Shown here: positions 1-4,985 of the stretch, piece after piece
How positions within the stretch are numbered: the stretch's first letter is position 1
Layout: each line of letters starts with the position of its first letter
Assembly: GCA_023301665.1 (NCBI GenBank)
Contig: JALZUL010000047.1
Span: forward strand, 1-5,886
Origin: Ascidiaceihabitans sp.
Lineage (GTDB): Bacteria; Pseudomonadota; Alphaproteobacteria; Rhodobacterales; Rhodobacteraceae
Direction: 5' to 3'
Length of the DNA stretch: 5,886 bases
Made by a program: the position numbers and the translations under genes
Notes under the pieces: model-generated
What the model saw: the letters and a program-made list of their open reading frames with translations, nothing else
What the model was told of the DNA's origin: nothing
Databases searched by the model: none

Positions 1-1336
1 TGTTCCAGTCATTCCAATAGGCGGAGCCGGGCAAAATTGTGCGTTTCACCTGAAAACCAGCATCGCGCAACAATGCGGCAACAGCGTCGGTCGTATCACG
101 TCGATAAGCGTCGTCGATCGAGACAAGCTCATGTTCAAAATCGCCCATGCCTGCCTCTTCCATCAGGGCTTTCGCGGCTTCTGGATCGAATGTTTGCTTT
201 GGCAATTCCGCATATTCAGGATGCATCGGACCCACGTGATGGTTCTCGGCGGTGACCCCGTGCCCATCAATTCCCAGCTCCAAGAGCACTGCATTGTCGA
301 CTGCCATCGCAATCGCTTGGCGCACCCGCTTGTCCGCATAGGGCGTTTGGCCATCAACTTCGGTTTTTTGGTTTGTCCGAATAACCACCGTCGCGGCGGA
401 TTGGACGGTGTTGGTGTCCCACCCCTCCAACCGATTGAAAATATCGATGAACGCGGCGTCCATCGAATAGGTCATATCGATCTCACCCGCCTCTGCGGCA
501 CCCAGCCATGCGGCAGGGTCGTGCCCATAATCGATGAACTCGATACGGTCCATATAAGCCCCATTGCCCGCGTCCCACCATGTGTGATCCTCATTACGGA
601 CCAAAACGGCCTTCGCCCCGATTTCAAAAGATTGAGGTGTATAGGGACCCGTTCCAACGGGGTTACTCAACATCGTTTCAGGCGTGTATGATGCCGGTAC
701 GATCGCCGCGGGATAGTCTGACATGCCCGCGATCAACGAAATATCGGCGACAGGCAGGCTCAATTGGACCGTGTGGCTGTCTATGACGACGACGGCACCG
801 TCAATCGCCTTGCCCGTGCTGGCATCGATCAAGGTCGCAAAGCGGCTGGCCATCGAATTGCCTTCGAGCTCTTTGTCACACCAGCCAATGATATTGCGCG
901 CAACGTCTTGGGCGGTGAAATCCGTGCCGTCATTCCATTTCACACCTTTGCGCAGATTCAAGGTGTAGGTTTTGGCATCGTCTGAAATGTCCCAGCTTTC
1001 CAAAAGCCGCCCATGGAATGTACCATCGTTTTCATAGTGAATGAGATACTCGAGCCACCCACGTGAGAAATTTGCGATTTGGGGCCAGTCAAACCGGCGG
1101 GGGTCTTTCAACGCGCGCACTTCGGTTTGATAATGCAAAGTGCCACCGGTTTTATGTTCTTGGGCGAGGGCAGGGCGGACAGAGCCCAACATCGCATAGG
1201 CGGTCGTGGCCGAAGCCCCAAAGGCGCTTGCCATAGCCAAGAATTCTCGACGGTTTACCTCTGTGTCACCAGCGGATTTGGCGGCTTGCACGATGTGCTG
1301 TGGCAGCGGTTTTCCCGTACGCGTCAGAAAATTCAT
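1..1336 (-). CDS. ABC transporter substrate-binding protein, family 5 (peptide-type), Tat-exported; 3' end outside window
   Basis: Periplasmic solute-binding component of an ABC importer of the SBP_bac_5 (DppA/OppA-like) family. The first 445 codons are visible without a stop, and the gene continues past the left edge; family members are usually about 500-550 residues. The start ATG at 1334-1336 is preceded by AAGGGGG (1343-1349) at 6-nt spacing. An N-terminal extension of about 27 residues leads to a twin-arginine motif (NRREFL, Arg29-Arg30), a hydrophobic Ala-rich segment and a likely cleavage site after ALA (residue 58). Family features follow: GGTLHYQTE at the mature N-terminus, a KTYTLNLRKGVKWNDGTDFTA-like segment (here split by usual variation), NPVGTGPY, and a DKRVRQAIAMAVD segment. 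It begins only 18 nt after mipZ with no terminator between, so co-transcription is possible. The substrate cannot be read from sequence; dipeptides or oligopeptides are the usual ligands, but opines, nickel or sugars occur. Permease genes would be expected beyond the left edge. Confidence 0.
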   Translation of the reverse strand, partial: MNFLTRTGKPLPQHIVQAAKSAGDTEVNRREFLAMASAFGASATTAYAMLGSVRPALAQEHKTGGTLHYQTEVRALKDPRRFDWPQIANFSRGWLEYLIHYENDGTFHGRLLESWDISDDAKTYTLNLRKGVKWNDGTDFTAQDVARNIIGWCDKELEGNSMASRFATLIDASTGKAIDGAVVVIDSHTVQLSLPVADISLIAGMSDYPAAIVPASYTPETMLSNPVGTGPYTPQSFEIGAKAVLVRNEDHTWWDAGNGAYMDRIEFIDYGHDPAAWLGAAEAGEIDMTYSMDAAFIDIFNRLEGWDTNTVQSAATVVIRTNQKTEVDGQTPYADKRVRQAIAMAVDNAVLLELGIDGHGVTAENHHVGPMHPEYAELPKQTFDPEAAKALMEEAGMGDFEHELVSIDDAYRRDTTDAVAALLRDAGFQVKRTILPGSAYWNDWN

Positions 1337-1342
1337 AGCGTG

Positions 1343-1349
1343 CCCCCTT
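1343..1349 (-). promoter_or_regulatory. Ribosome binding site of the substrate-binding protein gene
   Basis: AAGGGGG on the minus strand, 6 nt before the ATG at 1336. It lies between the mipZ stop codon (1355-1357) and the next start, and it fixes the start that gives the protein its pre-Tat extension. Confidence 0.7.
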
Positions 1350-1354
1350 AGTGT

Positions 1355-2164
1355 TTAGAAGTCGATCGAGACCCCAGGCAATTTCAAGGACTTCATCAAA
1401 TCACGTAATTCTTGACGCGCCGCGATATTTGAAATGTTCAACTGATTGACGCCGATATCTTTCAGATCAAGCAGTGTCAGTCCACGTGGGAACAGCTCAC
1501 GAAAGATCACCCGTTCGTTAAAACCGGGGGCAACACGGAAACCGATGCGTTTGGCAAGCATGCCAATCGCACGCTCCATCTTTTCCTTATTAACCATGCG
1601 CTGCGCACCCATGCGGTTGCGCACCACGATCCAATCAATAGGCTTTAATCCCGCTTGAGCACGAAGCTGGCGCGCGTTCCAAACCATTTCAGAGTAAACA
1701 GATGGGCCTTTGATTTTTTCACCCGTGGCGTCGATACGCGCCAAAAGGTCAAAGTCAACGAAACTGTCGTTGAGCGGTGTGATCAACGTATCGGCCAAAG
1801 AGTGGGCCACTTGGCTCAAACGTGTGTGTGAGCCGGGACAGTCGATCAAGATAAAGTCATTGTCACCTTCCAAAGTGGCCACGGCTGCAGACAAACGATG
1901 GTCATAGATGTTCTCACCGGGTTTCAGCGCATCGGCTGAAATCTCGGGCAACTCATGGACTTCGGGGCTTGGGAGGGACAGACCAGACGCTTTCAAAAAA
2001 TCGGCGCGGTTTTCAACGTACCGACCAAATGTGCGTTGACGAAGATCCAGATCCAAAGCGCTGACTTTGTGGCCCATCCGTGAAAGAGCTGTTGCCACGT
2101 GCATTGAAACCGTTGATTTCCCTGCGCCACCTTTTTCGTTTCCGACGACGATAATATGCGCCAT
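1355..2164 (-). CDS. mipZ: Division-plane positioning ATPase MipZ
   Basis: ParA/MinD-superfamily P-loop ATPase of 269 residues, close to the Caulobacter protein in length. In Caulobacter, MipZ binds the ParB-parS complex near the poles, forms a gradient over the nucleoid and blocks FtsZ polymerisation away from midcell. Visible motifs are the deviant Walker A KGGAGKST (residues 11-18, with signature Lys11 and Lys16), DLDLRQRT (38-45, switch I region), FILIDCPG (104-111, Walker B/switch II) and NDSFVDFDLL (132-141). The MipZ-specific C-terminal signature ERVIFRELFPRGLTLLDL (217-234) and AARQELRDLM (248-257) separate it from ParA and MinD. The start ATG has AGGGGA (2172-2177) 7 nt upstream. It follows the TPR-sulfotransferase gene by 67 nt, which hold a candidate promoter and hairpin, and is followed after 18 nt by a transporter gene. 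Nothing looks broken: all nucleotide-binding residues are present. Confidence 0.95.
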   Translation of the reverse strand: MAHIIVVGNEKGGAGKSTVSMHVATALSRMGHKVSALDLDLRQRTFGRYVENRADFLKASGLSLPSPEVHELPEISADALKPGENIYDHRLSAAVATLEGDNDFILIDCPGSHTRLSQVAHSLADTLITPLNDSFVDFDLLARIDATGEKIKGPSVYSEMVWNARQLRAQAGLKPIDWIVVRNRMGAQRMVNKEKMERAIGMLAKRIGFRVAPGFNERVIFRELFPRGLTLLDLKDIGVNQLNISNIAARQELRDLMKSLKLPGVSIDF

Positions 2165-2171
2165 TTACTTG

Positions 2172-2177
2172 TCCCCT
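2172..2177 (-). promoter_or_regulatory. Ribosome binding site of mipZ
   Basis: AGGGGA on the minus strand, 7 nt before the mipZ ATG. It begins only 2 nt after the end of the leader hairpin at 2180-2203, so the fold could limit ribosome access. Confidence 0.65.
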
Positions 2178-2179
2178 AT

Positions 2180-2203
2180 GCCTGTGTCGTACGCGAGACA
2201 GGC
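2180..2203 (-). promoter_or_regulatory. Inverted repeat / hairpin in the mipZ leader
   Basis: Minus-strand arms GCCTGTCTC and GACACAGGC flank GCGTAC, giving 8 of 9 matched arm positions. On the minus strand no T-run follows, so it is not a normal terminator for the upstream gene. On the plus strand it is followed by TTGTTTT, so it could stop antisense transcription. Its position just before the mipZ ribosome binding site suggests a leader structure, an operator, or an RNA end-protecting stem; the sequence cannot decide between them. Confidence 0.5.
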
Positions 2204-2215
2204 TTGTTTTAACGA

Positions 2216-2244
2216 AGTATATGGCGCGCGCTTAGGTTTGGAAA
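2216..2244 (-). promoter_or_regulatory. Candidate mipZ promoter
   Basis: On the minus strand TTTCCA (2239-2244, -35-like) and TATACT (2216-2221, -10-like) are separated by 17 nt. The -10 matches the consensus at 5 of 6 positions and the -35 at 4 of 6. The -35 lies within the last codons of the upstream gene. Transcription would start near 2209, giving a leader of about 45 nt made up mostly of the hairpin. This is a motif match only. Confidence 0.35.
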
Positions 2245-3932
2245 GCGCCACCTATGCTTTGATTTGGGCTAAAGGCACATATGGAATTATTCTCTTGTCT
2301 GAGTGGGTTTAGATATGCGGCATACCGATGCCATTCGCGATCGGGTTGTGCCCGTAAAAGCTCACAATTGGCGGACCACTTCAGCTGGCATGCATCGACC
2401 AATGCGCGCGCTGTTGCACCACTTTGGCGCGCCAATGCATCCCCCGATACGCCCATGATTCTAGCCGAACTATCGCTTTCCCAATGGTGCATTAGTTTGG
2501 CGCTGCGAAGCTGATAGACGCGGATGTCTTCAAGTGAATGTTGGCAGGCAAAATCGCGGCCCGCCCATCCTCCGGAATGGAATGCCCAACCGGTGCTCAT
2601 CTGATCCCGCTGCATATGGATGATACGCGCCTCTGGCAAAGCGGCCGCCAAAAGACCGGACCATTTGAAATTACTTGGGTTGGTATCAACAACAACGTCA
2701 CGCCCGTTGGCCGCTTGCAGCAATCCGTCGCGCAGTTCTGCTTGCAATTTTATAAGCTCTTGGCGTGAAACGTTATGATCCGCGCGGTCGCGCAGGGTCC
2801 GCATGAAACGGGCCATAACCGCTGGGACAATCGATAAGGGTTGCGCTGGTGCACAATCTGCGGCTTGCATTAAAACCCTGCCTGCCGCTTGGCGACCAGA
2901 CCCTGGAAGCCCTGTCACAAACAGAGGTAAAACCGCCGTTTTTGACGCTTGTAATGGGGTGAAATTCAGCTGCATCAGCTTTATGAACAACGCACTTTCA
3001 TAGCTGCGATGATAGGCTTCTTTGGGCCGGTACGCGTGGAAATGACGCAAATGCGCTAATGCAGCAAAGCTATCCCTGCAATGATTGTATACCCTAAATA
3101 ATGCCAAATGTGCTTGCGCTTTGGTGTGATCATCTGACTGCAGCGATTGCGCGATCTGGTTCAATTTCTCTTCTTGGGCGATTGAAATTAAATGCGGATG
3201 CGCCTTTGCAACCACGGCCAAAAGTATGGGTGATCCTTCGGTTTGAACAACCTTTTCGCAAAGGGCTGTAAAAGCCGATGCTTGGGGGCTGCACCGCTCT
3301 GCGAGCAGGATCGCCTGCCCAGTTTGATCCTCAGTGCTGAGCGTACTGGCGATTTCAAATGCATCTTTGGTACGGCCCATTTGCGCAAGCGTGTTTGCAT
3401 AGACCAACTGATGCTTTGGGGTGGCGTGCTCGGGGGGGGTGGCCTCAAGCAGTGCATGGGCTTGCGCAATTTTGCCAGCGTCCAATAAGCATTCCGCTTG
3501 TTGGGCCACGAATTTACCATCACCCGCCAATGCGGTTGCACGTGAAAATGCTATGCTGGCCCGCCTTGGGCGACCAAGCGCTATCAAACAATGTGCTTTA
3601 GCGTTCCAAACATCATCCGAATCTTCTTGAAGCAAAATGCGATCGTAAAGCTGTAGGGCGGCTTCAGGATCTTGCCGTGCCATCAAACAGCGCGCAGCAA
3701 GCGACAGCGCCCGCACATCATAGGGCACACGCTGCAACAAGCTTTGTGCGGCGAGTGTGGCAATTTCAACGTTCCCATGCGCCAACATGTTCTCGATGTT
3801 CTTTATGCGTATACGTAATTTTCGTGTCCGCGTTTGGCGTGGTGAGCGCGAGTAAGTGGGCAATCGATCACGATAAGACGTGCGGACGGACATGTTCAAA
3901 ATAGGTTCTCCAGCGGCAGCTTCGAAGAACAT
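2232..3932 (-). CDS. TPR-repeat protein with degenerate sulfotransferase domain
   Basis: A protein of up to 566 residues. Residues ~42-330 are rich in paired amphipathic helices of TPR type (for example 74-100, 108-134 and 142-163). The C-terminal part (~335-545) matches the TPR-linked sulfotransferase family: PLFVTGLPGSG (336-346) sits at the PAPS 5'-phosphosulfate loop, VVVDTNPSNF (413-422) and EARIIHMQRD (434-443) at the core and 3'-phosphate region, and HSLEDIRVYQLRSAKLMHHW (465-484) is the usual downstream helix. Several usual residues are changed: the loop is GLPGSGRQ rather than GxPRSGTT, the DK-type motif is DT, and the RDPxDxxxS motif is RDQMSTGWA, without its serine. Catalysis is therefore doubtful. 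The start is uncertain. The ATG at 3932 lacks a well-spaced ribosome site; a TTG at 3897-3899 has GGAG 8 nt upstream (555 residues), and an ATG follows at 3891-3893. No signal peptide or membrane segment is seen. The substrate is unknown. Confidence 0.82.
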   Translation of the reverse strand: MFFEAAAGEPILNMSVRTSYRDRLPTYSRSPRQTRTRKLRIRIKNIENMLAHGNVEIATLAAQSLLQRVPYDVRALSLAARCLMARQDPEAALQLYDRILLQEDSDDVWNAKAHCLIALGRPRRASIAFSRATALAGDGKFVAQQAECLLDAGKIAQAHALLEATPPEHATPKHQLVYANTLAQMGRTKDAFEIASTLSTEDQTGQAILLAERCSPQASAFTALCEKVVQTEGSPILLAVVAKAHPHLISIAQEEKLNQIAQSLQSDDHTKAQAHLALFRVYNHCRDSFAALAHLRHFHAYRPKEAYHRSYESALFIKLMQLNFTPLQASKTAVLPLFVTGLPGSGRQAAGRVLMQAADCAPAQPLSIVPAVMARFMRTLRDRADHNVSRQELIKLQAELRDGLLQAANGRDVVVDTNPSNFKWSGLLAAALPEARIIHMQRDQMSTGWAFHSGGWAGRDFACQHSLEDIRVYQLRSAKLMHHWESDSSARIMGVSGDALARQSGATARALVDACQLKWSANCELLRAQPDREWHRYAAYLNPLRQENNSICAFSPNQSIGGAFQT

Positions 3933-3936
3933 CCTG

Positions 3937-3963
3937 ACATAGCGTTGGTTACTAAATCCTCAA
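3937..3963 (-). promoter_or_regulatory. Weak candidate promoter of the TPR-sulfotransferase gene
   Basis: TTGAGG (3958-3963) and CTATGT (3937-3942) on the minus strand are 15 nt apart, shorter than the ideal 17. The gene needs a promoter here because a strong terminator ends the ribosomal transcript just upstream. If used, transcription would begin at about the annotated ATG (3932), favouring one of the downstream starts at 3899 or 3893. Confidence 0.2.
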
Positions 3964-3976
3964 GCGTTCAGCTTGA
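3960..3976. repeat. Short inverted repeat
   Basis: TCAAGC and GCTTGA arms of 6 bp flank a 5-nt centre. It lies between the rpmE terminator and the TPR-sulfotransferase gene and overlaps the possible -35 of that gene. It could be an operator, but arms this short may be chance. Confidence 0.25.
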
Positions 3977-3979
3977 AAA

Positions 3980-4013
3980 CGAAAAAGGGCGTCACCCTTG
4001 CAGATGACGCCCC
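3980..4013 (-). terminator. Intrinsic terminator of rplS-rpmE
   Basis: On the minus strand an 8-bp perfect stem GGGCGTCA / TGACGCCC (4005-4012 with 3987-3994) encloses a 10-nt loop and is followed by TTTTTCGTTTT. It lies 24 nt after the rpmE stop codon and separates the ribosomal protein transcript from the TPR-sulfotransferase gene. Confidence 0.9.
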
Positions 4014-4036
4014 TATTCCAAATACATGGTAAAAGC

Positions 4037-4258
4037 TTAGAAGCCCAAACCTGCATATTTGTTTTTGAACTTGGAAACACGACCACCAGTGTCGAGCAAA
4101 CGGCTGTTGCCGCCTGTCCACGCAGGGTGAACTGTTGGATCGATGTCCAATGCCAATTGGTCGCCTTCAGCGCCCCAAGTGGATTTCATTTTGTATACTG
4201 TGCCATCGGTCATTTTGACGTCGATGATGTGGTATTCAGGATGTGTATCTTTTTTCAT
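4037..4258 (-). CDS. rpmE: 50S ribosomal protein L31 (bL31), cysteine-free form
   Basis: A 73-residue protein of the large ribosomal subunit, where bL31 forms part of the bridge to the 30S head. It keeps the family marks MKKDTHPEYH at the start, DPTVHPAWTGG near residues 40-50 and DTGGRVSKFKNKY near the end. The zinc-binding cysteines of type-A L31 (CxCG and CxxCHP in E. coli) are absent: the positions read KMTDG and DPTVHP, so this is the zinc-independent (C-minus) form, known in many alphaproteobacteria. The start ATG has AAGGAG (4267-4272) 8 nt upstream; that ribosome site overlaps the rplS stop codon, indicating co-translation with rplS. An intrinsic terminator follows. Confidence 0.97.
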   Translation of the reverse strand: MKKDTHPEYHIIDVKMTDGTVYKMKSTWGAEGDQLALDIDPTVHPAWTGGNSRLLDTGGRVSKFKNKYAGLGF

Positions 4259-4266
4259 CTACCCAG

Positions 4267-4272
4267 CTCCTT
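4267..4272 (-). promoter_or_regulatory. Ribosome binding site of rpmE
   Basis: AAGGAG overlaps the TAA stop codon of rplS (4271-4273) and lies 8 nt before the rpmE ATG. This arrangement is typical of coupled translation. Confidence 0.8.
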
Positions 4273-4645
4273 ACGCTTTAAGCGGCGTGTAGTTTGTATC
4301 TTCAGCGATACGTGCGGATTTACCGCGACGTGTGCGCAAGTAGTACAGCTTGGCGCGACGAACGCGGCCGCGGCGTACAACTACGATCTCGTCGATGTTG
4401 GTGGAGTGCAACGGGAACACACGTTCAACGCCTTCACCAAAAGAAATCTTACGAACAGTGAAAGAGCCGGCGATGCCTTTGCCGTTGTTGCGCGCGATGC
4501 ACACACCTTCATAGTTCTGAACACGGGTACGCGTACCCTCGGTTACTTTAAAACCTACGCGAACAGTGTCGCCGGCTTTAAAATCAGGGATGTCTTTCCC
4601 TAGAGCGGCGATTTGTTCCGCTTCAAGTTGTGCGATCAGGTTCAT
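4271..4645 (-). CDS. rplS: 50S ribosomal protein L19 (bL19)
   Basis: A 124-residue large-subunit protein located at the 30S-50S interface; E. coli L19 is about 115 residues. Recognisable segments are IPDFKAGDTVRVGFKVTEG (19-37), RTRVQNYEGVCIARNN (39-54), SFTVRKISFGEGVERVFPLH (61-80) and VVRRGRVRRAKLYYLR (89-104). The short C-terminal tail is basic to neutral. The ATG is preceded by AGGAG (4655-4659) at 9-nt spacing. In many bacteria rplS follows rimM and trmD; here the preceding gene is an amino-acid symporter closed by its own terminator, so rplS-rpmE form a separate unit driven by the promoter at 4859-4887. A leader of about 200 nt precedes the gene. Confidence 0.98.
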   Translation of the reverse strand: MNLIAQLEAEQIAALGKDIPDFKAGDTVRVGFKVTEGTRTRVQNYEGVCIARNNGKGIAGSFTVRKISFGEGVERVFPLHSTNIDEIVVVRRGRVRRAKLYYLRTRRGKSARIAEDTNYTPLKA

Positions 4646-4654
4646 CTGACGCTT

Positions 4655-4659
4655 CTCCT
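4655..4659 (-). promoter_or_regulatory. Ribosome binding site of rplS, overlapped by an upstream stop codon
   Basis: AGGAG on the minus strand, 9 nt before the rplS ATG. The TAG stop of the possible small ORF (4658-4660) shares bases with it. The stretch 4650-4658 (GGAGAAGCG) can also pair with a leader segment at 4800-4808. Confidence 0.85.
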
Positions 4660-4765
4660 AAATTACGTGGTTTTCCCACTGATTGTGCGCGATGTCAGAG
4701 CTCTGTGCCTTCATCGGGTCCGCATGCTTGAAAGCGCCGCGCCCGCCAGAGAATAACGTCATCAT
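4658..4765 (-). CDS. Possible 35-codon leader ORF upstream of rplS
   Basis: On the minus strand an open frame starts with two adjacent ATG codons (4763-4765 and 4760-4762). It encodes a 35-residue peptide beginning MMTLFSGGRGAFKHADP and ending NQWENHVI, with a TAG stop lying in the rplS Shine-Dalgarno sequence. AAAGG (4776-4780) is 10 nt before the first ATG; AAGGA directly abuts it and is 3 nt from the second, so initiation would be suboptimal. I recognise no family, and there is no run of a single amino acid that would suggest classical attenuation. The position argues for a role as a translated leader coupled to L19 synthesis rather than for a functional peptide. It may equally be a chance open frame. 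Confidence 0.35.
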   Translation of the reverse strand: MMTLFSGGRGAFKHADPMKAQSSDIAHNQWENHVI

Positions 4766-4823
4766 TCCTTATCAACCTTTGCCCTGCTCTAAACACCGCG
4801 AAGAAGCGACCACAGCACAAAAG

Positions 4824-4851
4824 GTCCGGTCGACTCACGTCGGTTCCGGAC
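4824..4851 (-). promoter_or_regulatory. 5'-terminal stem-loop of the rplS transcript
   Basis: On the minus strand GTCCGG (4846-4851) pairs with CCGGAC (4824-4829). Inside it CGAC (4839-4842) pairs with GTCG (4831-4834) around a GTGA loop of GNRA type, with an asymmetric internal loop (AAC opposite A). Only four Ts follow (CCTTTTGTG), so a terminator or attenuator reading is possible but weak. The predicted start point lies within a few nt of the stem base, which would make it an RNA-end-protecting or protein-binding hairpin. Confidence 0.55.
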
Positions 4852-4858
4852 TTGGTCC

Positions 4859-4887
4859 GTATAGGGTAAATTGCGGGGGCTGGTCAA
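4859..4887 (-). promoter_or_regulatory. Sigma-70-type promoter of rplS-rpmE
   Basis: TTGACC (4882-4887) and CTATAC (4859-4864) on the minus strand are separated by exactly 17 nt, close to the strong housekeeping promoters of alphaproteobacteria. It lies between the symporter terminator and rplS and is the best promoter match in the window. Transcription would begin near 4852. Confidence 0.8.
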
Positions 4888-4930
4888 GCGCTGCCAAGCA
4901 CTCGGAGCGTGGCCATATTTTAGGCTTAGC

Positions 4931-4965
4931 AAAACGAAAAATACCGCCCCAGTGGAGCGGTATTT
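4931..4965 (-). terminator. Intrinsic terminator of the AgcS-type symporter gene
   Basis: On the minus strand AAATACCGCTCC (4954-4965) pairs with GGGGCGGTATTT (4939-4950) over 12 positions, one of them G-T, around an ACT loop. The tail reads TTTTTCGTTTT. It lies about 20 nt after the symporter stop codon. The same hairpin has only a short T-run on the plus strand. Confidence 0.93.
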
Positions 4966-4985
4966 CTGAGTGTTTATAGCGTGTC

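Larger units (their letters stand above)
4646..4852 (-). promoter_or_regulatory. Long structured 5' leader of rplS-rpmE
   Basis: If transcription starts about 7 nt after the -10 element, the mRNA has roughly 200 untranslated nt before L19. The leader contains a 5'-terminal stem-loop (4824-4851), a segment complementary to the rplS ribosome binding site (4800-4808) and a possible 35-codon ORF (4658-4765). Ribosomal protein genes often carry autoregulatory leaders, and L19 leaders are known in other phyla; I do not recognise this one as a described class. Confidence 0.45.

Noticed and set aside
131..691. Plus-strand open frame of 186 codons
   Set aside because: It lies antisense to the substrate-binding protein gene, whose minus-strand translation gives clear family motifs and a Tat signal; the plus-strand product resembles nothing.
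2180..2210. Intrinsic terminator for the TPR-sulfotransferase gene
   Set aside because: The T-run lies on the plus-strand side of the hairpin; in the minus-strand transcript the stem is followed by ATAGGGG.
2165..2231. CtrA-type TTAA half site upstream of mipZ
   Set aside because: Only one TTAA is present; the second half site at the usual spacing is absent.
3188..3541. Minus-strand open frame of 117 codons in another frame
   Set aside because: It sits inside the TPR-sulfotransferase gene, which is continuous in its own frame and has domain support.
3998..4603. Plus-strand open frame of 201 codons
   Set aside because: It is antisense to rplS and rpmE, both unmistakable; the frame is a by-product of ribosomal-protein codon usage.
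4788..4817. GTG-initiated 9-codon frame in the rplS leader (product MLWSLLRGV)
   Set aside because: No ribosome binding site precedes it, and the single Trp and paired Leu codons are too few to suggest an attenuation peptide.
4683..4979. Plus-strand open frame of 98 codons in the rplS upstream region
   Set aside because: It runs across the rplS promoter, leader hairpin and the symporter terminator, has no clear ribosome site and gives an unrecognisable product.
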